7,396 nt of DNA from Reyranella sp. Lineage in GTDB: Bacteria > Pseudomonadota > Alphaproteobacteria > Reyranellales > Reyranellaceae. The translations under genes were made by a program, and so were the position numbers. The stretch covers positions 1 to 7,396 of the forward strand of contig JAKFVZ010000461.1 of the NCBI GenBank assembly GCA_021732965.1. The letters are read 5' to 3'. Below the pieces are notes generated by a model. The model searched no databases. It saw nothing but the letters and a program-made list of their open reading frames with translations, and was not told the DNA's origin. Position 1 is the first letter of the stretch; the number at the start of each line of letters is the position of its first letter. This document shows, one piece after another, positions 1-6,330 of the stretch.

Positions 1-1653
1 CACCTCACCCAGACCTTCATGGACTTCACGGCCAAGATGATGGCCGACCCGAACCGGCTGGTTCAGGCGCAGGTCGAGCTCTGGCAGCAGTACATGAAGC
101 TGTGGCAGGTCACGGCGCAGCGCATGATGGGCCAGACGGTCGCACCGGTGGCCGAGCCCGCGCGCGGCGACAAGCGCTTCAACGATCCCGCCTGGAAGGA
201 CGAGGTCGTCTTCGACTACCTGAAGCAGTCCTATCTGCTGACGGCGCGCTGGCTGCAGGGGACGATCAAGGAAGTCGAGGGCGTCGACGAGAAGACCGCC
301 AAGAAGGTGGACTTCTACACCCGCCAGTTCATCGACGCGGTGTCGCCCTCCAACTTCGCCATGACCAATCCGCAGGTCGTGAAGGCGACCGTCGAGTCCA
401 AGGGCGAGAACCTTCTCAAGGGCCTCAAGAACCTGCTGGGCGATCTCGAGCGCGGCAAGGGCAACCTCGCCATCCGCCAGACCGACATGGACGCCTTCAA
501 GGTCGGCGGTAACGTCGCCACCTCGCCCGGCAAGGTCGTCTTCCAGAACGACGTCATCCAGCTCATCCAGTACGCGCCGGCGACAGAGCAGGTCTACGAG
601 GTGCCGTTGCTGATCGTGCCGCCGTGGATCAACAAGTTCTACATCCTCGACCTCAAGCCCGAGAACTCGTTCATCAAGTGGGCGACCGAACAGGGCTACA
701 CGGTGTTCGTGGTTTCCTGGGTCAATCCCGACGAGCGCCTCTCGAAGATGGTGTTCGAGGACTACATGAACCAGGGCCCGCTCGCGGCGCTCGACGCCAT
801 CGAGAAGGCGACGGGTGCCCGCAAGGTCTCGGCGATCGGCTACTGCATCGGCGGCACGCTGATGGCGGCGACGCTCGCCTACATGGCGGCACGGGGCGAC
901 GACCGCATCGCCGCCTGCACCTTCTTCACCGCCCAGGTCGACTTCAGCGAACCGGGCGAGCTCGGCGTCTTCATCGACGAGGACCAGCTCGCCAGCGTCG
1001 AGGAGATGATGAGCAAGAAGGGCTATCTCGAAGGCAGCGAGATGGCCACGACCTTCAACATGCTGCGCGCCAACGATCTCATCTGGTCGTTCGTCGTGAA
1101 CAACTACCTGATGGGCAAGGACCCCTTCCCCTTCGACCTGCTGTTCTGGAACGCCGATGCCACGCGCATGCCGGCGGCGATGCACAGCTTCTACCTGCGA
1201 AACATGTACCAGAAGAACCTGCTCAGCACGCCGGGCGGCATCGTCATCGACAACGTGCCGATCGACCTGCGCAAGATCAAGATCCCGGTCTACATCCAGG
1301 CCGGCAAGGAAGACCACATCGCGCCCGCGCGCTCGGTCTACAAGGCGACGCAAATCTTCAGCGGCCCGGTGCGCTTCATGCTGGCGGGCTCTGGCCATAT
1401 CGCGGGTGTCGTCAATCCACCGCGAAACAAGAAGTACCAGCACTGGCTGAACGAGACGGCGAAGAACCCGCCGACGCTGGCCGAATGGCAGGCCGGCGCC
1501 CAGGAATTCCCCGGCTCGTGGTGGCACGACTGGGACAAGTGGCTGTCGGCCCTGTCGGGCCCGAAGGTCCCGGCACGCGTGCCCGGCGCCGGCGGCCTGC
1601 CGGCGATCGAGGACGCTCCCGGCAGCTACGTGAAGGTCCGCTCCGGAGAGTAA
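1..1653 (+). CDS. phaC: Class I polyhydroxyalkanoate synthase PhaC (5'-partial)
   Basis: This enzyme polymerises (R)-3-hydroxyacyl-CoA into polyhydroxyalkanoate at the surface of storage granules, releasing CoA. The frame is open back to base 1 (HLTQTF precedes the first ATG at 19), so the true start is probably outside the window; class I synthases are usually about 570-600 aa and 544 aa follow that ATG. Counting from the ATG at 19, the N-terminal PhaC_N region covers about residues 1-200 and the alpha/beta-hydrolase core follows. The PhaC box G-Y-C-I-G-G contains nucleophile Cys276. Asp432 (in GKEDHIAP) and His460 (in GSGHIAGVVNPP) complete the triad; their spacing matches Cys319/Asp480/His508 of the Cupriavidus necator enzyme. 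The C-terminus ends in the typical APGSYVKVR tail. It converges on the next gene with a 10-bp gap and no evident terminator. Family assignment is very secure. Confidence 0.97.
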   Translation, partial: HLTQTFMDFTAKMMADPNRLVQAQVELWQQYMKLWQVTAQRMMGQTVAPVAEPARGDKRFNDPAWKDEVVFDYLKQSYLLTARWLQGTIKEVEGVDEKTAKKVDFYTRQFIDAVSPSNFAMTNPQVVKATVESKGENLLKGLKNLLGDLERGKGNLAIRQTDMDAFKVGGNVATSPGKVVFQNDVIQLIQYAPATEQVYEVPLLIVPPWINKFYILDLKPENSFIKWATEQGYTVFVVSWVNPDERLSKMVFEDYMNQGPLAALDAIEKATGARKVSAIGYCIGGTLMAATLAYMAARGDDRIAACTFFTAQVDFSEPGELGVFIDEDQLASVEEMMSKKGYLEGSEMATTFNMLRANDLIWSFVVNNYLMGKDPFPFDLLFWNADATRMPAAMHSFYLRNMYQKNLLSTPGGIVIDNVPIDLRKIKIPVYIQAGKEDHIAPARSVYKATQIFSGPVRFMLAGSGHIAGVVNPPRNKKYQHWLNETAKNPPTLAEWQAGAQEFPGSWWHDWDKWLSALSGPKVPARVPGAGGLPAIEDAPGSYVKVRSGE

Positions 1654-1663
1654 CCGGGGCGCC

Positions 1664-2200
1664 CTATTCCGCAGCCTTCGGCCGCTCGCCGCGATAGGCT
1701 TGGCCCAGACGAACATAGGCTGCCGCCGAGCGCCGGAAGGACTCCAGATCCTTCTCGGTGACATCGCGCATCTTCACGGCGGGGTTACCGGCCCACAGTT
1801 CGCCCTTGCGTACGATCTTGCGCGGCGTGACCACCGCTCCGGCGGCGACCATGGCGCCCGTCTCGACCACTGCCTCGTCCAGCACTGTCGAATGCATGCC
1901 GATGAAGGCATCGTCCTGGACTTCGCAGGCGTGCAGCAGTGCGAGGTGCCCCACCGTGACGTTGCGGCCGACGATCGTGCTGACGCCCCGGGCGGCGATG
2001 TGGATCACGGTACCGTCCTGGATGTTCGAGTTCTCGCCGATCCTGATGCCCGGCCCGTCGCCGCGCAGCACGGCGCCGAACCAGATGCTGCAGTTGGCGG
2101 CGATCTCGACCTCACCGATCAGTGTCGCGTTGGGCGCGATGAAGGCCGTGCTGTGGACCTGGGGCACGAAGCCGTTGAAAGGCACGATGAGTCCGGACAT
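1664..2200 (-). CDS. Gamma-carbonic anhydrase-like hexapeptide-repeat protein
   Basis: This is a left-handed beta-helix protein of the gamma-carbonic anhydrase/YrdA/PaaY group, 178 aa, which normally forms cytoplasmic trimers with metal sites between subunits. Hexapeptide-type repeats run from about residue 20 to 125 (IGEVEIAANCSIWFGAVLRGD, then NIQDGTVIH, VTVGHLALLH and GAMVAAGAVV), followed by a C-terminal helix at about 145-168. The three histidines expected to bind Zn are present at 67, 85 and 90, with the conserved Arg46/Asp48 (VLRGD) and Gln61/Asp62. Active carbonic anhydrase is therefore possible, but many family members have no proven activity. I chose the ATG at 2200 because GGAG lies 10 nt upstream; a TTG at 2218 would add six residues. 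It lies 83 bp beyond the end of rpsI, separated from it by the operon terminator, so it probably has its own weak promoter or depends on read-through. Confidence 0.93.
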   Translation of the reverse strand: MSGLIVPFNGFVPQVHSTAFIAPNATLIGEVEIAANCSIWFGAVLRGDGPGIRIGENSNIQDGTVIHIAARGVSTIVGRNVTVGHLALLHACEVQDDAFIGMHSTVLDEAVVETGAMVAAGAVVTPRKIVRKGELWAGNPAVKMRDVTEKDLESFRRSAAAYVRLGQAYRGERPKAAE

Positions 2201-2232
2201 CGGATCGTCACTCCACAAACCAGCAAGAGCGC

Positions 2233-2261
2233 AAAAAAGAAGGGCGCCCTGAGGCGCCCTT
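2233..2261 (-). terminator. Intrinsic terminator of the rplM-rpsI operon
   Basis: Read on the minus strand, this is a perfect 9-bp GC-rich stem (AAGGGCGCC / GGCGCCCTT, arms 2253-2261 and 2240-2248) with a 4-nt loop. One C and then six T residues (2238-2233) follow. It begins 22 bp after the rpsI stop codon, the expected place for the end of the operon. Confidence 0.93.
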
Positions 2262-2283
2262 CGAGGATATCGGAAACGCGGGT

Positions 2284-2766
2284 TTAGCGCTTCGAGAACT
2301 GGAAGCGGCGACGGGCACCGGCGCGGCCGTACTTCTTGCGCTCGACCACGCGGCTGTCGCGGGTGAGGAAGCCGGCAGCCTTGACGCTGCCGCGCAGGCC
2401 GGGCTCGAACTTGGTGAGGGCCTGCGAGATGCCGTGACGCACGGCGCCCGCCTGGCCCGACAGGCCGCCGCCGGAAACCGTGGCGACGACGTCGAACTGA
2501 CCGTTGCGCTGGGTCACGTCGAACGGCTGCTGGATCATCATGCGCTGCGTGGGACGAGCGAAGTAGATCGTCTGGTCGCGACCGTTGATGGTGATCTTGC
2601 CGGTGCCGGGCTTGACCCAGACGCGGGCGACCGCGTTCTTGCGGCGGCCCGTGGCGTAGGCACGCCCCTGCGCGTCGATTTCCTTTTCGCGGGGAGCGCC
2701 GGCAACCTGAGCTCCGGCGGCCGGAGCCTTCTTCAGTTCGGCAAACGACGAAAGTTCGGTAGCCAT
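2284..2766 (-). CDS. rpsI: 30S ribosomal protein S9
   Basis: S9 is a small-subunit protein whose C-terminal tail reaches the decoding site and contacts P-site tRNA. The 160-aa product has a 35-residue Ala/Glu-rich N-terminal extension, absent from the 130-aa Escherichia coli protein and common in alphaproteobacteria. The conserved body starts at YATGRRKNAVARVW (37-50). The GGGLSGQAGAVRHGISQAL segment (99-117) and the basic tail ending KKYGRAGARRRFQFSKR carry the family signature, including the invariant terminal SKR. The start is ATG at 2766, separated from the rplM stop codon by one base, so translation is very likely coupled. A GAGG about 10 nt upstream lies inside the end of rplM. The gene is followed by a strong intrinsic terminator. 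Confidence 0.98.
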   Translation of the reverse strand: MATELSSFAELKKAPAAGAQVAGAPREKEIDAQGRAYATGRRKNAVARVWVKPGTGKITINGRDQTIYFARPTQRMMIQQPFDVTQRNGQFDVVATVSGGGLSGQAGAVRHGISQALTKFEPGLRGSVKAAGFLTRDSRVVERKKYGRAGARRRFQFSKR

Positions 2767-2767
2767 G

Positions 2768-3247
2768 TTAGCCGATCCTCGAGTTCTTGGGGTTCATAGC
2801 AGCGATGTCGAGCTTCTCGGGCTGCTGGGCCTCTTGCTCGTGGTTCGGTCCGGCGTAGACGCGCAGGTTCTTCATCTGCGCGCGGCCGAGGGGGCCGCGC
2901 GTGATCATGCGCTCGACGGCCTTGATCAGGACGCGCTCCGGGAAGCGGCCTTCGAGGCGCTTGCCCAGGGTCTCGCCCTTGATGCCGCCGGGATGACCGG
3001 TATGCCAGTAGAACACTTCACGCTCGGCCTTGCGGCCGGTGAGGCGAACCTTTTCGGCGTTGATCACGACGATGTTGTCACCGCAATCGATATGCGGTGT
3101 GAACATCGGCTTGTGCTTGCCGCGCAGGCGCATGGCGATGATCGTGGCGAGCCGGCCGAGAACGAGGCCTTCAGCGTCGATCAGAAACCACTTCTTCTTG
3201 ACGTCGGCGGTCTTGATGCTGGGAGTGGAGTGCGTGAGGGCGTGCAT
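2768..3247 (-). CDS. rplM: 50S ribosomal protein L13
   Basis: L13 is an early-assembling large-subunit protein. From the ATG at 3247 the product is 159 aa. The first 15 or so residues (MHALTHSTPSIKTAD) precede the usual core KKKWFLIDAEGLVLGRLAT (17-35). Other conserved segments are LRGKHKPMFTPHIDCGDNIV (41-60), VYWHTGHPGG-type residues at 79-88 and ERMITRGPLGRAQMKNLRVYAG (112-133). A frame upstream of 3247 stays open to a TTG at 3301, but ATG 3247 is preceded by GGAAGAAAG at normal spacing and the longer start would fall inside the promoter. It is the first gene of the rplM-rpsI pair. The predicted leader is only about 20 nt, which leaves little room for a structured autoregulatory leader. 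Confidence 0.98.
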   Translation of the reverse strand: MHALTHSTPSIKTADVKKKWFLIDAEGLVLGRLATIIAMRLRGKHKPMFTPHIDCGDNIVVINAEKVRLTGRKAEREVFYWHTGHPGGIKGETLGKRLEGRFPERVLIKAVERMITRGPLGRAQMKNLRVYAGPNHEQEAQQPEKLDIAAMNPKNSRIG

Positions 3248-3272
3248 GGGTCTTTCTTCCAATGAGCGCGCG

Positions 3273-3301
3273 CTTATGGGCAGTGTCTGGCGACTTGTCA
3301 A
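3273..3301 (-). promoter_or_regulatory. Sigma70-type promoter of rplM-rpsI
   Basis: On the minus strand a perfect -35 hexamer TTGACA (3301-3296) is followed by a 17-bp spacer and a -10 hexamer CATAAG (3278-3273). The likely transcription start lies near 3266, giving a leader of about 20 nt before the rplM ATG at 3247. The 40 bp upstream of the -35 (3302-3341) are very AT-rich, resembling the UP-element regions of ribosomal promoters; that last point is inference. Confidence 0.8.
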
Positions 3302-3341
3302 ATCGCCGTAAATAATAACGTAAAATCAATAACTTAGGATT

Positions 3342-3359
3342 GAGGTATTATAATACCTC
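3342..3359. repeat. Perfect 18-bp palindrome upstream of rplM
   Basis: GAGGTATTATAATACCTC equals its own reverse complement. It sits 5 bp past the thioesterase stop codon and about 40 bp upstream of the rplM -35. As RNA it could form a 7-bp stem with a UAUA loop, but no T tract follows it on the minus strand, so it is a poor intrinsic terminator. A dimeric repressor site or a factor-assisted 3'-end hairpin are the alternatives. Confidence 0.6.
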
Positions 3360-3363
3360 TTAT

Positions 3364-3774
3364 TTAAGCCTTGCGTGGTATGGCATATGTCACGGTGGCG
3401 TGCGCAACCGGTTCGGGCTTGCCGTCGCTCCAGATCGTGAAGTCGCCGACCGCCAGGGTCTTGCCGAGCTTCATCAGCCGACCCTCCCCGATCAGGTCGG
3501 CGGGCTCGGGCTTGCGCATGAAGTTGATGTTGAGATTGGTCGTGACCGCCAGCGCCACCGGCCCGAGCTGGCCCAGGATCAGCAGGTAGAAGCCGCAATC
3601 GACCAGCCACATCAAGGTCGGGCCGGAGATCGTGCCACCGGGCCGCAGATGCCGCTCATGCGTCGGCAGCCGCAGCCGGATCGTCTTGTCGTCGAGATGC
3701 TCTATCGCGAGGCCGAGATGGGCCGCCTGCGGGAAGTGCTGGTCGAGGAATTCGATCAGTTCCGCGGGCGACAT
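3364..3774 (-). CDS. PaaI-type hotdog-fold acyl-CoA thioesterase
   Basis: This is a 136-aa single-domain hotdog-fold protein of the PaaI/4HBT type, predicted to hydrolyse a cytoplasmic acyl- or aryl-CoA thioester; the substrate cannot be told from sequence. The N-terminal helix (SPAELIEFLDQHFPQAAHL) precedes the first strand. Residues RHLRPGGTISGPTLMWLVDC hold the long central helix, with the GG...SG turn and Asp59 at the usual catalytic acid position. The segment VTTNLNINFMRKPEPADLIGEGRLMKLGKTLAVGDFTIW is the typical hotdog beta-sheet with its RK.P..GD-like turn. I chose ATG 3774, which has a GAGGGG about 10 nt upstream; ATG 3783 (adding MPV) leaves almost no spacing but cannot be excluded. 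It is divergent from the crotonase with only about 40 bp between start codons. It runs toward rplM, so read-through into the ribosomal operon is possible. Confidence 0.88.
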   Translation of the reverse strand: MSPAELIEFLDQHFPQAAHLGLAIEHLDDKTIRLRLPTHERHLRPGGTISGPTLMWLVDCGFYLLILGQLGPVALAVTTNLNINFMRKPEPADLIGEGRLMKLGKTLAVGDFTIWSDGKPEPVAHATVTYAIPRKA

Positions 3775-3781
3775 CACCGGC

Positions 3782-3810
3782 ATGACGCCCCTCGTCGCTT
3801 CCCATAGAAT
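3782..3810 (+). promoter_or_regulatory. Candidate promoter of the crotonase gene
   Basis: ATGACG (3782-3787, four of six matches to TTGACA), a 17-bp spacer and TAGAAT (3805-3810, five of six matches to TATAAT). The -10 ends only six bases before the ATG at 3817, so transcription would start at or beside the start codon. The -35 overlaps the first codons of the divergent thioesterase. This is a prediction from spacing and hexamers only. Confidence 0.4.
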
Positions 3811-3816
3811 GCCGCC

Positions 3817-4614
3817 ATGACCGCTGCCTCCAACGAATCCGTGCTTCTGCGCCGCGACGAGGGTCGCGTCGCCTTCCTCACGCTCAACCGCCCCCGCGCC
3901 ATGAACGCGCTCTCGGGCGAACTTATAGATGCGCTGCAGACGGAATTCGACAGGCTGGCCAGGGACACCGCCATCCGCTGCATCGTAATCGAAGCCCAGG
4001 GCGACCGCGCCTTCTCGACCGGCCACGACCTGCGTGAGGTCGCCTCGACGCGCGACTATGCCTTTCATCACAGCCTGATGACGCGCTGCTCGGCAATGAT
4101 GCTGTCGATCGGCCGCCTGCCCCAACCCGTCATCGCCAAGGTGAAAGCGGTCGCGACCGCCGCCGGCTGCCAGCTCGTGGCCGCCTGCGACCTCGCCGTC
4201 GCCTCGAGCGACGCCACCTTCGCCACCTCGGGCATCAACAACGGCCTGTTCTGCGGCACGCCCTCCGTGGCGGTCGGCCGCAACATCGGGCCCAAGCGCG
4301 CCCTCGACATGCTGTTCACCGGCGAGTTCGTCGATGCCGCCACGGCGTTGCGCGACGGGCTGGTCAGCCGCGTCGTCCCGCCGGCCGATCTCGACCGCGA
4401 GACCAGGGAACTGGCCAACCGCATCGCCAGCCAGCCGCCGCAGCAGATCGCCTCCGGCAAGGCGATGTTCCGCGCGCACATGGAGATGAACGTCGAGCAG
4501 GCCTATGCCTACGCGACCGACTACATGGCCGGTGCCATCCAGCGCGAGGATGCGCAGGCCGGCATCGATGCCTTCGTGAACAAGAGGCCGAAGCCGGACT
4601 GGACGGGCAAGTAA
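3817..4614 (+). CDS. ECHDC3-like enoyl-CoA hydratase/isomerase family protein
   Basis: This is a 265-aa crotonase-superfamily protein. The oxyanion-hole elements are visible: GDRAFSTGHDL (62-72) and the GC-containing turn TAAGCQLVAACDLAVASS (114-131). The C-terminal trimerisation helices end in QAGIDAFVNKRKP-like residues (here NKRPKPDW). The two catalytic glutamates of true enoyl-CoA hydratases (Glu144 and Glu164 of the rat enzyme) align with Gln119 and Gly139. The segments ATAAGCQLVAACDLAVAS and FATSGINNGLFCGTP closely resemble what I recall of mitochondrial ECHDC3, which lacks the same residues. Hydratase activity is therefore doubtful, although CoA-ester binding is likely. No Shine-Dalgarno sequence precedes the ATG, and a -10-like box ends six bases upstream, so a leaderless transcript is possible. 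A receptor gene follows 29 bp downstream on the same strand. Confidence 0.9.
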   Translation: MTAASNESVLLRRDEGRVAFLTLNRPRAMNALSGELIDALQTEFDRLARDTAIRCIVIEAQGDRAFSTGHDLREVASTRDYAFHHSLMTRCSAMMLSIGRLPQPVIAKVKAVATAAGCQLVAACDLAVASSDATFATSGINNGLFCGTPSVAVGRNIGPKRALDMLFTGEFVDAATALRDGLVSRVVPPADLDRETRELANRIASQPPQQIASGKAMFRAHMEMNVEQAYAYATDYMAGAIQREDAQAGIDAFVNKRPKPDWTGK

Positions 4615-4643
4615 CCAATCAAGAAAGCAAAGGGAGGGAACTC

Positions 4644-5621
4644 ATGAAGATCATGAAATTGTCGCGGCGTGCGGCCGTCGCATCGGCGATGGCGAGTGTC
4701 GCGGCGGCGACGGCTCCAGCGCAGGCGCAGGACTTCCAGCAGGGTAAGCCGATCACGATCGTCGCGCCGTTCGGTCCCGGCACGACCAACGACATCATCG
4801 CCCGCCTGCTCGCCCAGGACATGACGGTGACACTGGGCCAGAGCGTCATCGTCGAGAACCGGCCCGGCGCCACGGGCAATATCGGCGCCGACTATGTCGC
4901 GAAGTCGCGCCCCGACGGCCATACGGTCGTGATCGCCTCGCTGAGCAACATCATCAACCAGGCGACCGGCAACACGACCGCGAACCTGCTCAACGACTTC
5001 GCGCCCGTCAGCTTTACCGGCGGCGTCCTCTACTCGATGTTCGTGCCCAATGAGCTGCCCGCGAAGAATGTCGCCGAGCTTGTCGAACTCGCCCGCCGGG
5101 AACCCGGCAAGATCAACTTCTCGGGCTTCGTCGGCGGCGTGCCGCAGTTCCTGGGCGAGATGCTCAATCGCGCGGCCAATATCAATACGGTGATGGTGCC
5201 CTACAAGAGCACGACCGATGCGCTGAGCGACCTGCTGACCAACCGCATCCAGATCTGGTTCACTCCGGTCGCCTCCGGCGTGCCGGTCTACAACGCCAAG
5301 CAGGCTCGCCTGCTCGCCGTCACCGGCGAAAAGCGGGCCGCGGTGTTTCCCGACACCCCGACCTTCAAGGAGCTGGGCTATCCCGATATCGTGGCCGACG
5401 TCTCCTTCTACATGATGGCGCCGAAGGGCACGCCGCAGCCGATCGTCGAGAAGCTCTACCGCGCCGTCGACAAGGCGCTGGACAGTCCGAAGCTCAAGGA
5501 GTCCTTCCGGGTCCAGGGCATCGAGGACAGGCGGGGCGGCCCCGCCGAGTTGAGCGCCTATCTCGCCGGCGAGCTTCGCCGCTGGACCGAGATCGTCAAG
5601 CTGTCGGCGCCCGCGAAGTAG
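4644..5621 (+). CDS. TctC/Bug-family periplasmic solute-binding receptor
   Basis: This is a 325-aa extracytoplasmic receptor of the tripartite tricarboxylate transporter (TTT) family. Such receptors bind carboxylates or similar small acids in the periplasm and deliver them to TctA/TctB-type membrane proteins. A signal peptide covers residues 1-28 (basic MKIMKLSRR, an Ala-rich core, cleavage predicted after AQA). The mature part shows the family pattern: KPITIVAPFGPGTTNDIIAR, VIVENRPGATGNIGADYVAKSRPDGHT, a central VPYKSTTDALSDLLTNRI and FYMMAPKGTPQPIVEKLY. Length is normal. GGGAGG at 4632-4637 gives a strong ribosome-binding site for ATG 4644; the ATG at 4653 is less well placed. No membrane components are in the window; orphan Bug receptors are common in genomes that carry many copies. 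It probably shares a transcript with the upstream crotonase. The ligand is unknown. Confidence 0.95.
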   Translation: MKIMKLSRRAAVASAMASVAAATAPAQAQDFQQGKPITIVAPFGPGTTNDIIARLLAQDMTVTLGQSVIVENRPGATGNIGADYVAKSRPDGHTVVIASLSNIINQATGNTTANLLNDFAPVSFTGGVLYSMFVPNELPAKNVAELVELARREPGKINFSGFVGGVPQFLGEMLNRAANINTVMVPYKSTTDALSDLLTNRIQIWFTPVASGVPVYNAKQARLLAVTGEKRAAVFPDTPTFKELGYPDIVADVSFYMMAPKGTPQPIVEKLYRAVDKALDSPKLKESFRVQGIEDRRGGPAELSAYLAGELRRWTEIVKLSAPAK

Positions 5622-5622
5622 C

Positions 5623-5665
5623 GCCCTCCCCCAGAATCAAAAGAGCACGCCTAAAGGCGCGCTCT
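5623..5665. repeat. Terminator-like 43-bp direct repeat, copy A
   Basis: Copy A matches 7191-7233 at 34 of 43 positions in the same orientation. It holds a 10-bp stem with one mismatch (5642-5651 pairing with 5656-5665, loop TAAA). On the plus strand the stem is followed by CACCGG with no T tract. Read on the minus strand it is followed by CTTTTGATTC-type sequence, so as a terminator it now works better in the direction opposite to the Bug gene. It starts two bases after the Bug stop codon. Confidence 0.6.
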
Positions 5666-5666
5666 C

Positions 5667-5816
5667 ACCGGGCAAGACCCGCTTGTCAGCGCGCGATTTC
5701 CATAAGAATTAATAAGCTCGATCAATGCCTGGGCTAAGCAACACCACGCCAGCCGGTCTGAGGCCATCCGCCGGCTAGTCGAGTTGAGCCAGAAGTTGAA
5801 AGCAGCCAAGCGGTGA
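5667..5816 (+). pseudogene. Beheaded ribbon-helix-helix (CopG/Arc-type) gene remnant
   Basis: One frame gives GQDPLVSARFP, then a TAA stop (5703-5705), then ELISSINAWAKQHHAS followed by RSEAIRRLVELSQKLKAAKR and TGA (5814-5816). This is the pattern of small RHH DNA-binding proteins: a beta strand (PLVSARFP), helix A (ELISSINAWAKQH) and an SRSEAIRRLVEL helix B. Such proteins often act as antitoxins or autorepressors. No start codon is available: the frame meets repeat copy A at its 5' end and has an internal stop where a Glu or Lys codon would be expected (GAA or AAG/AAA to TAA is one change). I read it as a gene that lost its start at the edge of the accessory block and then gained a nonsense mutation. 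No intact toxin partner is recognisable beside it. Confidence 0.65.
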
Positions 5817-5838
5817 ACTCACCCGACGAGTCAGCAAC

Positions 5839-6063
5839 ATGAAGACCTTGCTCTTTTCGCTCTTCAGCATTTTCACGCTGACCATGGCGCTCGCATTTTG
5901 TTGGCATGTCTATCTTGTGGTGCTGTCATTCTCCACTGTTGAGAACTCGTGGGAAGCTACCGGTCAGGTGTGGGCGCTGCTCTGTTATGGCGTTTTTGCG
6001 ATAACGTTCATCATCGGCACGGTCTATGGCGTGCAGCGTGCGTTGGGCTTTCGTAGCGACTGA
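5839..6063 (+). CDS. Small two-helix membrane protein, unknown function
   Basis: I do not recognise this 74-aa protein. It has two hydrophobic segments, roughly residues 3-31 (LLFSLFSIFTLTMALAFCWH onward) and 44-65 (VWALLCYGVFAITFIIGTVYG). A short polar loop with ESWEATGQ-like residues joins them, and the tail is basic (QRALGFRSD), which suggests an inner-membrane hairpin. The first segment could instead be an uncleaved signal anchor. It starts 22 bp after the RHH remnant. The upstream GACGAG is a weak ribosome-binding site. Codons are less GC-biased than in the flanking core genes (for example TTT, ATT, GTT, TGT). It belongs to the accessory block. A membrane-acting small toxin or effector is one possibility, but nothing here proves it. 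Confidence 0.55.
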   Translation: MKTLLFSLFSIFTLTMALAFCWHVYLVVLSFSTVENSWEATGQVWALLCYGVFAITFIIGTVYGVQRALGFRSD

Positions 6064-6168
6064 CAAGGGTTGCTACCGCCAACTCGCCGTCTCAGAAATC
6101 GTCACCGCCACAAACACTCCACAAGCCGGTAGTGCATAATGCAAGAACTCAACCTGAGGGAAACTTGC

Positions 6169-6330
6169 ATGCCTGTCATCGACGCCAAACTACTCACCGA
6201 CGAGGCTCTGAATTCCTACGACAAAATGATGATTGAGTGCATTCCACGGATTGAGCACTTCTCTCCATTGGCAACCGCCGTCTGGTCTGACGTACTTCGC
6301 GAACTGACAGTAGAGGCTTCGTTGAACTGA
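6169..6330 (+). CDS. Orphan 53-aa protein, first of three overlapping frames
   Basis: No family is recognised. The product is acidic and probably helical, with MPVIDAKLLTDEALNSYDKM followed by MIECIPRIEHFSPLATAVWS and a C-terminal DVLRELTVEASLN; there is no signal peptide or membrane segment. I prefer ATG 6169 because GAGGG lies eight bases upstream; ATG 6139 would add ten residues but lacks such a site. Its TGA stop overlaps the next ATG (TGATG at 6328-6332), a classic arrangement for coupled translation. A CATAAT box at 6134-6139 could be a -10 element, but no convincing -35 accompanies it. Reality as a gene rests on the ribosome-binding site and the overlap, not on homology. Confidence 0.5.
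   Translation: MPVIDAKLLTDEALNSYDKMMIECIPRIEHFSPLATAVWSDVLRELTVEASLN

Noticed and set aside
624..1697. 357-codon plus-strand frame inside phaC
   Set aside because: This is an out-of-frame shadow of phaC with Arg/Pro/Gly-rich composition typical of high-GC alternative frames; there is no domain.
1700..2287. Plus-strand frames across the carbonic-anhydrase-like gene
   Set aside because: They are antisense to a gene with a complete catalytic histidine set and show no protein-like features.
3364..4479. Long 371-codon minus-strand frame extending the thioesterase across the crotonase gene
   Set aside because: The part beyond 3783 is antisense to the well-supported crotonase and is low-complexity Gly/Ala/Arg. 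Only the last 136-139 codons match the hotdog family.
5642..5665. Copy A hairpin as a strong plus-strand terminator for the Bug gene
   Set aside because: The stem has a mismatch and no T tract follows on the plus strand, so it is listed only as a repeat with a terminator-like hairpin.
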